Positions 53,330-62,045 of a DNA stretch of 64,000 nucleotides are shown in pieces; the first letter of the stretch is position 1; each line of letters begins with the position of its first letter. The position numbers and the translations under genes are program-made. Below the pieces are notes generated by a model. It did not search any database. It saw nothing but the letters and a program-made list of their open reading frames with translations, and was not told the origin of the DNA. This stretch comes from Jeotgalibacillus proteolyticus (lineage in GTDB: Bacteria; Bacillota; Bacilli; Bacillales; Jeotgalibacillaceae). The stretch covers positions 186,001 to 250,000 of the forward strand of contig NZ_PREZ01000005.1 in assembly GCF_002926065.1 (NCBI RefSeq), read 5' to 3'.

Positions 53330-55744
53330 ATGAGTTTTCTTCATTTGCTAATAGTATTTCCTATTTTTGCAGTGGCAATCATTCCGATCATTGCCAAAGC
53401 AGTCCCCCGGTTACATTTAGGATGGGCGATCTTAGCCGTACCAATTTTTCTTTTTATTTCCTTTATTACTTTTGTACCGCAAATATCGGCGAATGAAACA
53501 ATTGCCGCTGCAATTTCATGGATTCCGGCACTGGACCTTCACTTTGCTGTTTACCTGGACGGACTCAGCTTAATCTTTGCTTTACTGATCACTGGTGTAG
53601 GAAGTCTGGTTGTGTTTTACTCTATCTATTATTTGTCTAAAGAAAGAGAATCGCTCCCGCACTTTTATTCCTATCTTATGCTCTTTATGGGAGCGATGTT
53701 AGGGGTCGTTTTAACCGATAATCTTATGGTGTTGTACTTATTCTGGGAGTTAACCAGTGTTTCTTCCTTCTTATTAATCGCTTTTTGGTATCGAAGAAGA
53801 AAATCGCAGTACGGTGCTCAAAAGTCATTTTTAATTACTGTCGGCGGCGGAATTGCAATGCTTATGGGGTTTATCATGCTGCAGGTAATGAGTGGTACCA
53901 CGAGTATACAGGAAATTATATCAATGAGAAATTCCATTCAGGATCACGAACTGTTTATTCCTGCGTTGGTTTTAATTTTACTGGGCGCGTTCACTAAGTC
54001 TGCTCAGTTCCCTTTCCATATCTGGCTTCCTGATGCTATGGAAGCACCTACTCCTGTAAGTGCTTATCTGCACTCTGCAACCATGGTAAAAGCCGGACTG
54101 TTTCTTGTTGCACGATTTACACCTGTTTTTGGCGGGGAAGCTACCTGGTTTTGGCTGGTCAGCGGAGTAGGGATCTTTACGATGTTCTGGGGTGCACTGT
54201 TTGCCATGAAGCAAAAAGACTTAAAAGCGCTTCTTGCCTACTCCACCATCAGCCAGCTTGGACTGATTATGTCCTTGTTCGGCCTCGGTTCAGCTGCTCT
54301 TAATGGGGGCGCTGATACTGATTCTGTCGTTTATACGACTGCTATTTTTGTTGGTCTTTTCCATCTAGTAAATCATTCGACATTTAAAGGTGCGTTATTC
54401 ATGATTGTCGGGATTATTGACCATGGAGTCGGTACACGTGATATTCGTAAACTTGGCGGCCTTATTACCCTGATGCCAATTACGTTTACCCTTGCTGTTA
54501 TCAGCAGCTTTTCAATGGCCGGCATGCCGCCGTTTAATGGCTTTTTAAGTAAGGAAATGTTCTTTACTGCCACCTTGACTGCTACTGAGCTGTCTATTTT
54601 TAATATGGACACGTTGGGCGTTGTTTTTCCAGGACTTGCTCTTATTGGGAGTATTTTCACATTTACTTATTCTACTATTCTTGTTTTCAGAACGTTTACT
54701 GGAAACTATCAAAGAGAGAAGCTGGAGAAGGAGCCACACGAGGCGTCTATTGGTCTTTTGATCTCGCCAATTATTTTATGCTCGTTGGTTGTTCTGCTGT
54801 TTTTCTTCCCGAATCAACTTAGCCGATTCCTTCTCGCCCCAGCGATGAATGGCATTCTGCCTTCCTATGCAGGAGCTGAGGACTTCATTCCACATATCTA
54901 TGCTTGGCATGGCTTTAATACTGAGTTATTTATGACACTGGGCGTTGTGGCAGGAGGGTTCCTTTTATTTAAAAAATATAATCTTTGGAAGGAAGTATAC
55001 GACTTATTCCCTTCAAGGATCTCCCTTGATAATGGATATAGACAGATCTTAAGCATTAGTGAATCAACCTCTAACCGTTTCACGAATTTTTATATGACAG
55101 GATTTTTACGCCATTACCTTTTCTATATTTATGCCTTCCTTATCACAGTTGTTGGCGGAACCCTGTTTATCACAGGAAGCTTTGTGCTTAATACAGCAAA
55201 TGATGCGCCGATTGGCATTTACGAGGCCCTGCTTGTCATTATTATGGGATCAGCGGCAGTGAGCATTCTCTTTACGAAATCACGCATGACGGCCACACTT
55301 TTAAATGGCGTTCTCGGCTACTGCATTGCCATTTTCTTCGTGCTGTTCCGGGCGCCGGATTTGGCGTTAACACAACTGGTCGTCGAAACAGTTACAACGG
55401 TTCTATTCTTATTGTGTTTCTACCATTTACCTGAATGGTCTAAAGAAGACCGCAATCTAAAGGTGCGAATACCTAAAATTATTATCTCTGCCAGCACCGG
55501 GGCTTTAACGGTTCTGATTGCGCTCTCGGTACAGGGCAACCGGTTATTCGAAAGCATTTCTAGCTATTTTGAAGAGTCCTATGAACTCGCAGGCGGACGG
55601 AATATCGTCAATACGATTCTTGGGGATTTCAGGGCGCTTGATACGATGCTTGAGGTTGTGGTGCTGTTTATAGCTGGGATAGGAGTTTATACATTGATTA
55701 AAGTAAAAGCACAGGATGGAGGCGATTCGGATGAGAGAAAATGA
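53330..55744 (+). CDS. mrpA: Na+/H+ antiporter subunit MrpA
   Basis: 804 residues, about 20 membrane spans, homologous to NADH dehydrogenase subunit NuoL with a C-terminal MrpA extension. Conserved LPDAMEAPTPVSAYLHSATMVKAG and the proton-path lysines and glutamates of WELTSVSSFLLI are present. Largest part of the hetero-oligomeric Mrp antiporter that expels Na+ in exchange for H+ and supports growth at high pH or salt. AAAGGAG precedes ATG 53330. Confidence 0.96.
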   Translation: MSFLHLLIVFPIFAVAIIPIIAKAVPRLHLGWAILAVPIFLFISFITFVPQISANETIAAAISWIPALDLHFAVYLDGLSLIFALLITGVGSLVVFYSIYYLSKERESLPHFYSYLMLFMGAMLGVVLTDNLMVLYLFWELTSVSSFLLIAFWYRRRKSQYGAQKSFLITVGGGIAMLMGFIMLQVMSGTTSIQEIISMRNSIQDHELFIPALVLILLGAFTKSAQFPFHIWLPDAMEAPTPVSAYLHSATMVKAGLFLVARFTPVFGGEATWFWLVSGVGIFTMFWGALFAMKQKDLKALLAYSTISQLGLIMSLFGLGSAALNGGADTDSVVYTTAIFVGLFHLVNHSTFKGALFMIVGIIDHGVGTRDIRKLGGLITLMPITFTLAVISSFSMAGMPPFNGFLSKEMFFTATLTATELSIFNMDTLGVVFPGLALIGSIFTFTYSTILVFRTFTGNYQREKLEKEPHEASIGLLISPIILCSLVVLLFFFPNQLSRFLLAPAMNGILPSYAGAEDFIPHIYAWHGFNTELFMTLGVVAGGFLLFKKYNLWKEVYDLFPSRISLDNGYRQILSISESTSNRFTNFYMTGFLRHYLFYIYAFLITVVGGTLFITGSFVLNTANDAPIGIYEALLVIIMGSAAVSILFTKSRMTATLLNGVLGYCIAIFFVLFRAPDLALTQLVVETVTTVLFLLCFYHLPEWSKEDRNLKVRIPKIIISASTGALTVLIALSVQGNRLFESISSYFEESYELAGGRNIVNTILGDFRALDTMLEVVVLFIAGIGVYTLIKVKAQDGGDSDERK

Positions 55745-56168
55745 CACAAGAGAAAATGATGTTATTTTACAAACAGTATCGAAAATCGCTGTGTTTATTA
55801 TTTTAACGTTTGGCATGTATCTCTTTCTCTCAGGCCACCACAACCCCGGAGGAGGATTTATTGGAGGACTGACGCTCGCTTCTGCTGTGATCCTGCTTTA
55901 TATTACCTTTGATCTTGAAACGGTTAATAAAGGCATTCCAATCGATTTTAAAATGGTGGCAGCAGCAGGTGTTCTATTATCAACATTAAGCGGATTAGGT
56001 GCTCTTCTTTTTGGCGCCAACTTCCTAAGCCAGTCCTTTGCCTACTTTGACCTCCCTCTTTTAGGAGAAACGGAGCTTACGACCGTTGTTTTGTTCGAGT
56101 CGGGTGTTGCTCTTGGCGTTGTCGGGGTCGTTGTGACTATTTTAATTAATATTAGTGAGGATGTGTAA
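55731..56168 (+). CDS. mrpB: Na+/H+ antiporter subunit MrpB
   Basis: 145 residues from ATG 55731, 8 bases after GGAGG. The upstream ATG at 55716 contains that ribosome site. Overlaps mrpA by 14 bases. MnhB pattern FLSGHHNPGGGFIGGLTLASA, four membrane spans. Confidence 0.95.
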   Translation: MRENDTRENDVILQTVSKIAVFIILTFGMYLFLSGHHNPGGGFIGGLTLASAVILLYITFDLETVNKGIPIDFKMVAAAGVLLSTLSGLGALLFGANFLSQSFAYFDLPLLGETELTTVVLFESGVALGVVGVVVTILINISEDV

Positions 56169-56169
56169 T

Positions 56170-56508
56170 ATGGAGACACTTATTACTTTGTTAGTTGGAG
56201 TGCTTGTGTCTACAGCTACCTATCTCCTCCTATCAAAAAATCTGATTCGGATTGTCCTTGGCACAGCCATCCTTTCTCATGCTGTACATTTGCTGCTCAT
56301 GACGATGGGAGGCTTAAAGGGAGGAAGCGTCCCTATTTTAGATGATGGGACCGAGACCTACACGGACGCCCTTCCTCAGGCCTTAATTTTAACGGCAATT
56401 GTAATCGGCTTTGCTGTTACAGCATTTTTCTTAGTACTTGTCTATAGAACCTACCAGAGTGTAGGAACAGATAATCTCAATGAAATGAGAGGATCAAAAG
56501 ATGAATAA
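56170..56508 (+). CDS. mrpC: Na+/H+ antiporter subunit MrpC
   Basis: 112 residues from ATG 56170, one base after the mrpB stop, with GAGG upstream. NuoK-like, three spans, motif DPLPQALILTAIVI seen here as DALPQALILTAIVIGFA. Confidence 0.95.
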   Translation: METLITLLVGVLVSTATYLLLSKNLIRIVLGTAILSHAVHLLLMTMGGLKGGSVPILDDGTETYTDALPQALILTAIVIGFAVTAFFLVLVYRTYQSVGTDNLNEMRGSKDE

Positions 56509-57982
56509 TATTTTAGTTTTCCCTATGGTCATCCCGATCATTGCAGGTGTTTCATTACTTTTTTTCCGCTCCTACCCTTCCATTCAAAGATGGAGCAGTT
56601 TTATCTCTTTACTTGTTGTTTTTTTCATTAGCATCGGGTCATTGGAAGCAATACGAAGAAACGGCATTATGAGGCTTGATTTCGGCGGATGGGCTCCTCC
56701 ATACGGGATTACATTTGTCGGCGACTCATTTGCTATGCTGCTTGTAAGTACTGCCTCTCTTGTTTCTGCTCTTTGTGTTTTATATGCCGCTTTTGCAGGT
56801 GATAAAAAAAGAGAAGGCGCTTTTCAGTATCCCTTTATGCTATTATTGGTTGCTGGTGTAAACGGAGCCTTTCTAACAGGAGATTTATTTAATCTTTTTG
56901 TCTGCTTTGAAATCATGCTGCTTGCCTCCTACGGGCTAATGACGCTTGGAGGTGAAAAAAAGCAGCTGACAGAGGGAATCAAATATGTTCTTATCAATAT
57001 TTTATCCTCCTGGTTTTTCCTGCTTGGCATTGCTTATATATACGGCACTCTTGGCACGCTGAATCTTGCCCAGCTGTCCCAAAGGATTGCAGAAGCGGGT
57101 CAGCCGCCAATGCTCACCACTATCAGCATTTTGTTTTTGGTTGTGTTTTCACTTAAAGCCGGACTAGTTCTGTATTTTTGGCTGCCGGGCTCATACAGTG
57201 TTCTCCCTACAGCTATCTCTGCCCTCTTTGCAGCCCTTTTAACGAAGGTTGGGGTATATGCTCTTATTAGAACCTTTACCTTACTTTTTTATCATGAACC
57301 CGGGATCACCCATACCATTATCGGCTGGATGGCGCTGATTACCTTAGTAGGTGGAAGCATTGGTGTTATTGCTTTTGTTGATATTAGGAAAGTTGCTGCG
57401 TATAACGTTGTGGTGGCGATTGGCTTTATTCTGGTCGGCTTAGCCGCTAATAATGAAATCGGTATACAGGGCTCCATTTACTATTTGGTACACGATATCG
57501 TGATTAAGGCCTTGATCTTTCTTCTAATCGGAACCATTATTTACTTAACAGGCATTTACCGGCTCGACCGTATGAGCGGATTAATTACCAACTATCCGCT
57601 GCTTGGGTGGATATTCTTACTAGCAGCTCTGTCACTTGGCGGGGTTCCTCCCTTTAGCGGGTTTGTCGGTAAGCTTATGGTTGGCCAGGGCTCGATTACT
57701 GCAGGTCAGTATTTCCTGGCGTTTGCCGCTTTTGCATCCAGCTTGTTTGTACTGTATTCTGTCATTCGGATCTTTTTAAACATGTTCTGGGGCCAGCCGA
57801 TGGTCGGCAAACTAAAACAGGTGCACCTCCCGTTTGGCATGATGGTGCCGCTGATTTTTTTAGCGGTCATTACCACAGCCCTTGGCTTTGGGATGAATGC
57901 TTTAACTCCTTATGTTGCTGATGCGTCAAATGTGTTAATGAACCCTGAGATTTATATTGAGGGGGCTTTGGAGAATGAGTAA
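56501..57982 (+). CDS. mrpD: Na+/H+ antiporter subunit MrpD
   Basis: 493 residues, NuoM/NuoN-like, 14 or so spans. Proton-path residues in LFNLFVCFEIMLLASYGLM and LKAGLVLYFWLPGSYSVLPT. Overlaps mrpC by 8 bases. Confidence 0.96.
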   Translation: MNNILVFPMVIPIIAGVSLLFFRSYPSIQRWSSFISLLVVFFISIGSLEAIRRNGIMRLDFGGWAPPYGITFVGDSFAMLLVSTASLVSALCVLYAAFAGDKKREGAFQYPFMLLLVAGVNGAFLTGDLFNLFVCFEIMLLASYGLMTLGGEKKQLTEGIKYVLINILSSWFFLLGIAYIYGTLGTLNLAQLSQRIAEAGQPPMLTTISILFLVVFSLKAGLVLYFWLPGSYSVLPTAISALFAALLTKVGVYALIRTFTLLFYHEPGITHTIIGWMALITLVGGSIGVIAFVDIRKVAAYNVVVAIGFILVGLAANNEIGIQGSIYYLVHDIVIKALIFLLIGTIIYLTGIYRLDRMSGLITNYPLLGWIFLLAALSLGGVPPFSGFVGKLMVGQGSITAGQYFLAFAAFASSLFVLYSVIRIFLNMFWGQPMVGKLKQVHLPFGMMVPLIFLAVITTALGFGMNALTPYVADASNVLMNPEIYIEGALENE

Positions 57983-58012
57983 GAATACGTTTAATTTGGG
58001 AGGTGCATACGG

Positions 58013-58498
58013 ATGCCTATTCAGTTTCTTTTAAATCTGCTTATCGCCCTTTTATGGGTATTCTTAAACGATGAATCCACCTTTGAGATTCCAACCTTTA
58101 TAAGCGGGTTTTTAATTGGAATCGGAATTATTTTTATGCTCCACCGTTTCTTTGGAACCCCTTTTTATTTAAAACGGGTGTTGTCGATGATAAAGCTCTT
58201 GGCGATTTTTAATTATGAATTAATAACGTCCAGTTTATTAATTATGAAACAGATTCTAACTCATTCCAAGGAAGTAGAACCGGGGATCTTTACGTATAAA
58301 ACAGAGCTGGACAATGACTGGCATATAACCGCTCTGGCTCTCCTGCTGATGCTTACTCCGGGTTCTGTGGTCCTGAGAGTATCACCAGAAGGCGACACGT
58401 TTTATATTCATGCAATGGACATTAAAGAATCAAAACCATCCGTTTTAAAATCGATCCGCTTATATGAAAAAGTTATCCTGGAGGTGGCCCGCCCGTGA
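58013..58498 (+). CDS. mrpE: Na+/H+ antiporter subunit MrpE
   Basis: 161 residues behind GGGAGGTG. Two or three N-terminal spans and a cytosolic tail with MLTPGSVVLRVSPEGDTFYIH, the MnhE signature. Overlaps mrpF by 4 bases. Confidence 0.95.
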   Translation: MPIQFLLNLLIALLWVFLNDESTFEIPTFISGFLIGIGIIFMLHRFFGTPFYLKRVLSMIKLLAIFNYELITSSLLIMKQILTHSKEVEPGIFTYKTELDNDWHITALALLLMLTPGSVVLRVSPEGDTFYIHAMDIKESKPSVLKSIRLYEKVILEVARP

Positions 58499-58788
58499 CG
58501 CAGCTAACAGATGCAATTTTTTTAATTGCTATTGTCCTTTTTTGTGTGGCAATCGGAATGGCTCTTGTAAGGATTATAAAAGGACCTTCTCTGCCGGATC
58601 GTGTTGTTTCATTTGATGTTATTGGGGTTAACCTTATCTCTATTGTTGCCGTTATTGGGGTTATCCTTAATACCGCTGCTTATTTAGAGGTTATTCTGAT
58701 TATTGCCATCCTGGCTTTTATCAGTACAATTGCATTTTCAAAATACATTGAGAGGGGGGTTATCATTGATCGCAAGCGAGATTATTAA
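58495..58788 (+). CDS. mrpF: Na+/H+ antiporter subunit MrpF
   Basis: 97 residues from GTG 58495. Three spans, with RIIKGPSLPDRVVSFDVIGVN, the signature of MnhF/PhaF. Confidence 0.95.
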   Translation: MTQLTDAIFLIAIVLFCVAIGMALVRIIKGPSLPDRVVSFDVIGVNLISIVAVIGVILNTAAYLEVILIIAILAFISTIAFSKYIERGVIIDRKRDY

Positions 58789-59113
58789 ATTAATTGCTGC
58801 ACTCATGGTGCTCCTCGGAAGTATTATGGCTATTATCAGCGCTTACGGTCTTCTAAGACTGCCCGATGTGTATACACGTTCCCATGCCGGAACAAAGAGT
58901 ACCACACTTGCCGTTCTCTTGACCCTCTCCGGTGTCTTTATTTACTTTTGGGCAACAGAGCATTATTTTAGTATACGTCTTGTTCTTGGCATCGTCTTTT
59001 TATATTTAACCGCTCCGGTAGCCGGGCATTTAATTTGCCGCGCAGCCTATGTAACCGGAATTGATACAGAGAAGATCGTTAAAAAAGAGAAAGTTCCTGA
59101 GAATCTGAAGTAA
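58766..59113 (+). CDS. mrpG: Na+/H+ antiporter subunit MrpG
   Basis: 115 residues if translation begins at TTG 58766, 8-10 bases after GAGGGG inside mrpF. The frame is open 63 bases further up without a ribosome site. Motif GLLRLPDVYTRSHAGTKSTTLAV is the MnhG signature. Last gene of the mrp operon. Confidence 0.92.
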   Translation: MIASEIIKLIAALMVLLGSIMAIISAYGLLRLPDVYTRSHAGTKSTTLAVLLTLSGVFIYFWATEHYFSIRLVLGIVFLYLTAPVAGHLICRAAYVTGIDTEKIVKKEKVPENLK

Positions 59114-59120
59114 GGCACAC

Positions 59121-59153
59121 AAAAACCCCTGGCACAATAAAGCCAGGGGTTTT
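59121..59153. terminator. Bidirectional terminator between mrpG and the HAD phosphatase
   Basis: AAAAACCCCTGGC / GCCAGGGGTTTT, 8-base loop, between convergent genes. Confidence 0.95.
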
Positions 59154-59165
59154 CATTTTAGAAAA

Positions 59166-60035
59166 TTAAACGGATTGAACAGTAACTAAGTGTTCAATTG
59201 CTTTTGCTACTCCATCTTCGCGGTTTGTAGCGGTAATATGAGCACATTGCTCCTTAATATCGTCAGGGGCGTTCCCCATTGCAACAGAGTAGCCTGCTTT
59301 TTTCATCATGGATAGATCGTTATAATTGTCTCCGATTGCCATAACATCCTTCAGTGAGATTCCTTTCTTATTGCAATACCATTCCAGCGCGATTCCTTTT
59401 TGAGCGTCCAAGCTTGTAATCTCAAGGTTTTCCCTGCCTGATGAGCTGATCGCAAGCCCGTTGGTTTTTTGAAGGATTGCATTCACCTTCTCAAGCGCTT
59501 CCGGATTTGAGGAAAAAGCAAGAAACTTATAAATGGTTTGTGTCTCATCATTAAAGATCTGTTCATAGCCTTCAACCACTTCAATATGTCCTTCGTCGTA
59601 ACGGCTCTGGGCTTCCGTTTCCACATGAGGAAGCGGTGTATCAGGGTTAGTGGTAAGAAAAATATCGATCAACAGCTGAATTCCCTGTTCTTTATCATTT
59701 GTAAAGGTTCCTTTATTCGTATAGACCTCAAAATAAATATCCAGGTTTTCAAGCTGCTGTGCAGCGTCCTTTGCCGTTTCCTTATCAATGCCCCTTACTA
59801 GAAGCTGCTCTCCGTTAGCGTCCCTGATCTCAGCACCGTTTACTGAAATAATAGGACAGGTAATGCCGGCCTCTTTTAGCGGCGGCATGGCTTCGAGATA
59901 GGAACGGCCGGTAGCTACTACGACTTCTACACCTTGTGCCTGGGCTTCCTTAATCGCTCTGCTATTTTCAGGACCAACCACATGATCCTTATTCAAAAGG
60001 GTTCCATCCATATCGGATGCCAATAATTTTATCAT
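59166..60035 (-). CDS. Cof-type HAD-IIB family phosphatase
   Basis: 289 residues from ATG 60035, 8 bases after GGAAGG. The GTG at 60044 overlaps that site. HAD motifs: ASDMDGTLL (nucleophile Asp8, Asp10), VVATGRSY, and AIGDNYNDLSMMKKAGYSVAMGNA. C2-cap of the Cof type. Acts on sugar phosphates, flavin precursors or similar compounds. Substrate unknown. Confidence 0.92.
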   Translation of the reverse strand: MIKLLASDMDGTLLNKDHVVGPENSRAIKEAQAQGVEVVVATGRSYLEAMPPLKEAGITCPIISVNGAEIRDANGEQLLVRGIDKETAKDAAQQLENLDIYFEVYTNKGTFTNDKEQGIQLLIDIFLTTNPDTPLPHVETEAQSRYDEGHIEVVEGYEQIFNDETQTIYKFLAFSSNPEALEKVNAILQKTNGLAISSSGRENLEITSLDAQKGIALEWYCNKKGISLKDVMAIGDNYNDLSMMKKAGYSVAMGNAPDDIKEQCAHITATNREDGVAKAIEHLVTVQSV

Positions 60036-60135
60036 ATGACTCACCTTCCTCTTCTAAAGTTGTTTTATTGTATCATGCTTCCCGATTTGAAAGCGTTTAC
60101 GGCGTTTATTCTTTACATAAACGATATAAAACCAT

Positions 60136-60165
60136 ATAAAAAACACGGCAATATAATCGCCATGT
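60136..60165 (-). terminator. Intrinsic terminator of sda
   Basis: Minus strand ACATGGC / GCCGTGT hairpin followed by six T residues, 8 bases after the sda stop. Confidence 0.8.
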
Positions 60166-60172
60166 TGTAGGT

Positions 60173-60313
60173 TTAGCTCACTAGTTTAACTAATCCCCTG
60201 TTCTTCAATTCCTTTTCAAGGATGAAGATAAAATCGTTTGCAAGCTCTTTTTGTTTTGCTATTTCAAACGACTCAATTAATTTTTCATCTGTTAATCCTT
60301 TTAACGATTTCAT
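60173..60313 (-). CDS. sda: Sporulation histidine kinase inhibitor Sda
   Basis: 46 residues read on the minus strand from ATG 60313, with GGGGTGG upstream. The sequence MKSLKGLTDEKLIESFEIAK followed by ELANDFIFILEKELKNRG fits the Sda helical hairpin (B. subtilis: LSDELLIESYFKA...DFIELIENEIKRR) in both helices and in length. Sda binds sporulation kinases such as KinA and blocks phosphorelay entry when replication is disturbed. A PAS sporulation-type kinase is encoded 1.7 kb away. Confidence 0.9.
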   Translation of the reverse strand: MKSLKGLTDEKLIESFEIAKQKELANDFIFILEKELKNRGLVKLVS

Positions 60314-60601
60314 TCTGGTTCCACCCCATTACAGTTTTTTATAATATTTCCCGATTTTCATTACTTTACTCCCTTTTTTCAAATAAATAATATTGCAAAT
60401 TTCTACATTTTTCAGACATTTATTGAAAAGTTGTTATGACAATGGTTATAGTAAGGATAGGCTTTACACAAGTATTTTCCATTGTTTTTTATTAAAAAAC
60501 AATGGATTTTAAAAGGAGAGTGAATTAAAATAGAGTAAGTCTGATTTTTATACAGTCTATTACGTTAGAACCTTAGTTTTTACATTTAAAGGAGAGTACA
60601 A

Positions 60602-61981
60602 ATGAAAAACCCTACAGCACTAGATTATGTACGTTTTATTATTCCTTCCCTAATAGGAATTTTCTTATTTATGACACCTTTTCCAACGACTGATCCGGAA
60701 ACAGGCGATCGTTCAGTAACGATTCCTATTGCTATTTTGTCTAATTGGCTGCTAGATACTATGGGCTCCATTATTCCGGCTATTATGACATTTATTATTG
60801 TATTGACAGCCGTTTTAACTTTATTCGCAAGGCTTGCAAAGCCTAGTTTCGTTATGAAAAACGATTTTACCCATAATTTATTTTTTGTATCATGGTTCTG
60901 GGTAGTGGTACGTGTTATTGCAGCCGTATTTGTCCTTATTACCTTCTTCCAGATTGGCGGCAGTGCCACTGAGGCTATCTGGTCAGAATACACAGGTGGA
61001 TTATTACTTGCTAATGATGGTCTTTTAACTCTTTTGTTTGCTGTTTTCTTATTTGCAGGAATGTTTTTGCCTTTATTGTTAAATTTCGGTTTACTTGAAT
61101 GGTTTGGAACCTTTATGGCGAAAATTATGCGCCCGCTGTTTAAGCTCCCTGGGAGATCTTCTATTGATGCACTTGCTTCCTGGCTTGGCGACGGGACTAT
61201 CGGGGTTTTGCTTACCAACAAACAATATCAGGATGGTCATTATTCAAAACGTGAGGCAGCGGTAATTGGAACCACGTTCTCTATTGTCTCTATCACATTC
61301 AGTATCGTAGTTATTGAAACAATTGGACTCGGAAGCTATTTTGTTCCGTTTTATCTTACAGTTGCTCTGGCAGGGTTTGTGGCTGCAATTATTATGCCAA
61401 GAATCCCTCCTCTTTCAATGAAAAAGAAAACGTATATCACTGAAAGAGAAGAAGACGACAACCTGGAGGAAGTACCGCATGGCAAAAGCCGTATACAGCA
61501 CGGGACAGAAATGGCGCTTGCTGCTGCTAAACGAAATAACAGCGCCAAAAAATTTGCTGTCGATGGCGGTAAAAACATTTTAGATATGTGGCTGGGCGTA
61601 GCTCCCGTTGTTATGGCCTTTGGAACGATTGCCTTAATTCTTGCAGAAGAAACAAGCACCTTTGTTATTCTCGGAGCGCCGTTTGTTCCAATTCTTGAAT
61701 TACTTCAGATTCCGCATGCTGCAGAGGCAGCACAAACTATGGTTGTTGGATTTGCGGATATGTTTTTACCGGCTATTATCGGTGAAAGTATCCCTTCAGA
61801 GATGACACGATTTGTCATTGCGGCCGTTTCCGTTACCCAGTTGATCTACATGTCAGAGGTTGGCGGACTTTTGTTAGGATCTAAAATTCCTGTATCGCTG
61901 CTTGATCTTATTCTAATTTTCTTGCTAAGAACTTTAATTACACTGCCGATTATAGCAGGAGTTGCTCATCTCTTGTTTTAG
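60602..61981 (+). CDS. YjiH family membrane protein (nucleoside-recognition/Gate domain)
   Basis: 459 residues with 9-10 membrane spans and a charged loop near residues 280-320 (KKKTYITEREEDDNLEEVPH). Two Gate-type stretches, GLLEWFGTFMAKIMRPLFKLPG and GVAPVVMAFGTIALI, mark the family. Proposed transporter. The substrate is not known. AAAGGAGAG precedes ATG 60602. Confidence 0.88.
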   Translation: MKNPTALDYVRFIIPSLIGIFLFMTPFPTTDPETGDRSVTIPIAILSNWLLDTMGSIIPAIMTFIIVLTAVLTLFARLAKPSFVMKNDFTHNLFFVSWFWVVVRVIAAVFVLITFFQIGGSATEAIWSEYTGGLLLANDGLLTLLFAVFLFAGMFLPLLLNFGLLEWFGTFMAKIMRPLFKLPGRSSIDALASWLGDGTIGVLLTNKQYQDGHYSKREAAVIGTTFSIVSITFSIVVIETIGLGSYFVPFYLTVALAGFVAAIIMPRIPPLSMKKKTYITEREEDDNLEEVPHGKSRIQHGTEMALAAAKRNNSAKKFAVDGGKNILDMWLGVAPVVMAFGTIALILAEETSTFVILGAPFVPILELLQIPHAAEAAQTMVVGFADMFLPAIIGESIPSEMTRFVIAAVSVTQLIYMSEVGGLLLGSKIPVSLLDLILIFLLRTLITLPIIAGVAHLLF

Positions 61982-61991
61982 TCAGTACATC

Positions 61992-62032
61992 AAAGAGACA
62001 GCCGGGCTATATGCCGGCTGTCTCTCTTTTTA
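61992..62032 (+). terminator. Intrinsic terminator of yjiH
   Basis: AGAGACAGCCGG / CCGGCTGTCTCT stem, 8-base loop, CTTTTT tail. Confidence 0.93.
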
Positions 62033-62045
62033 TGTTGAGGAAAAA

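Noticed and set aside
60625-61221. Long minus-strand frame (198 codons) opposite the yjiH gene
   Set aside because: Antisense shadow of a membrane-protein gene with no family pattern or ribosome site.
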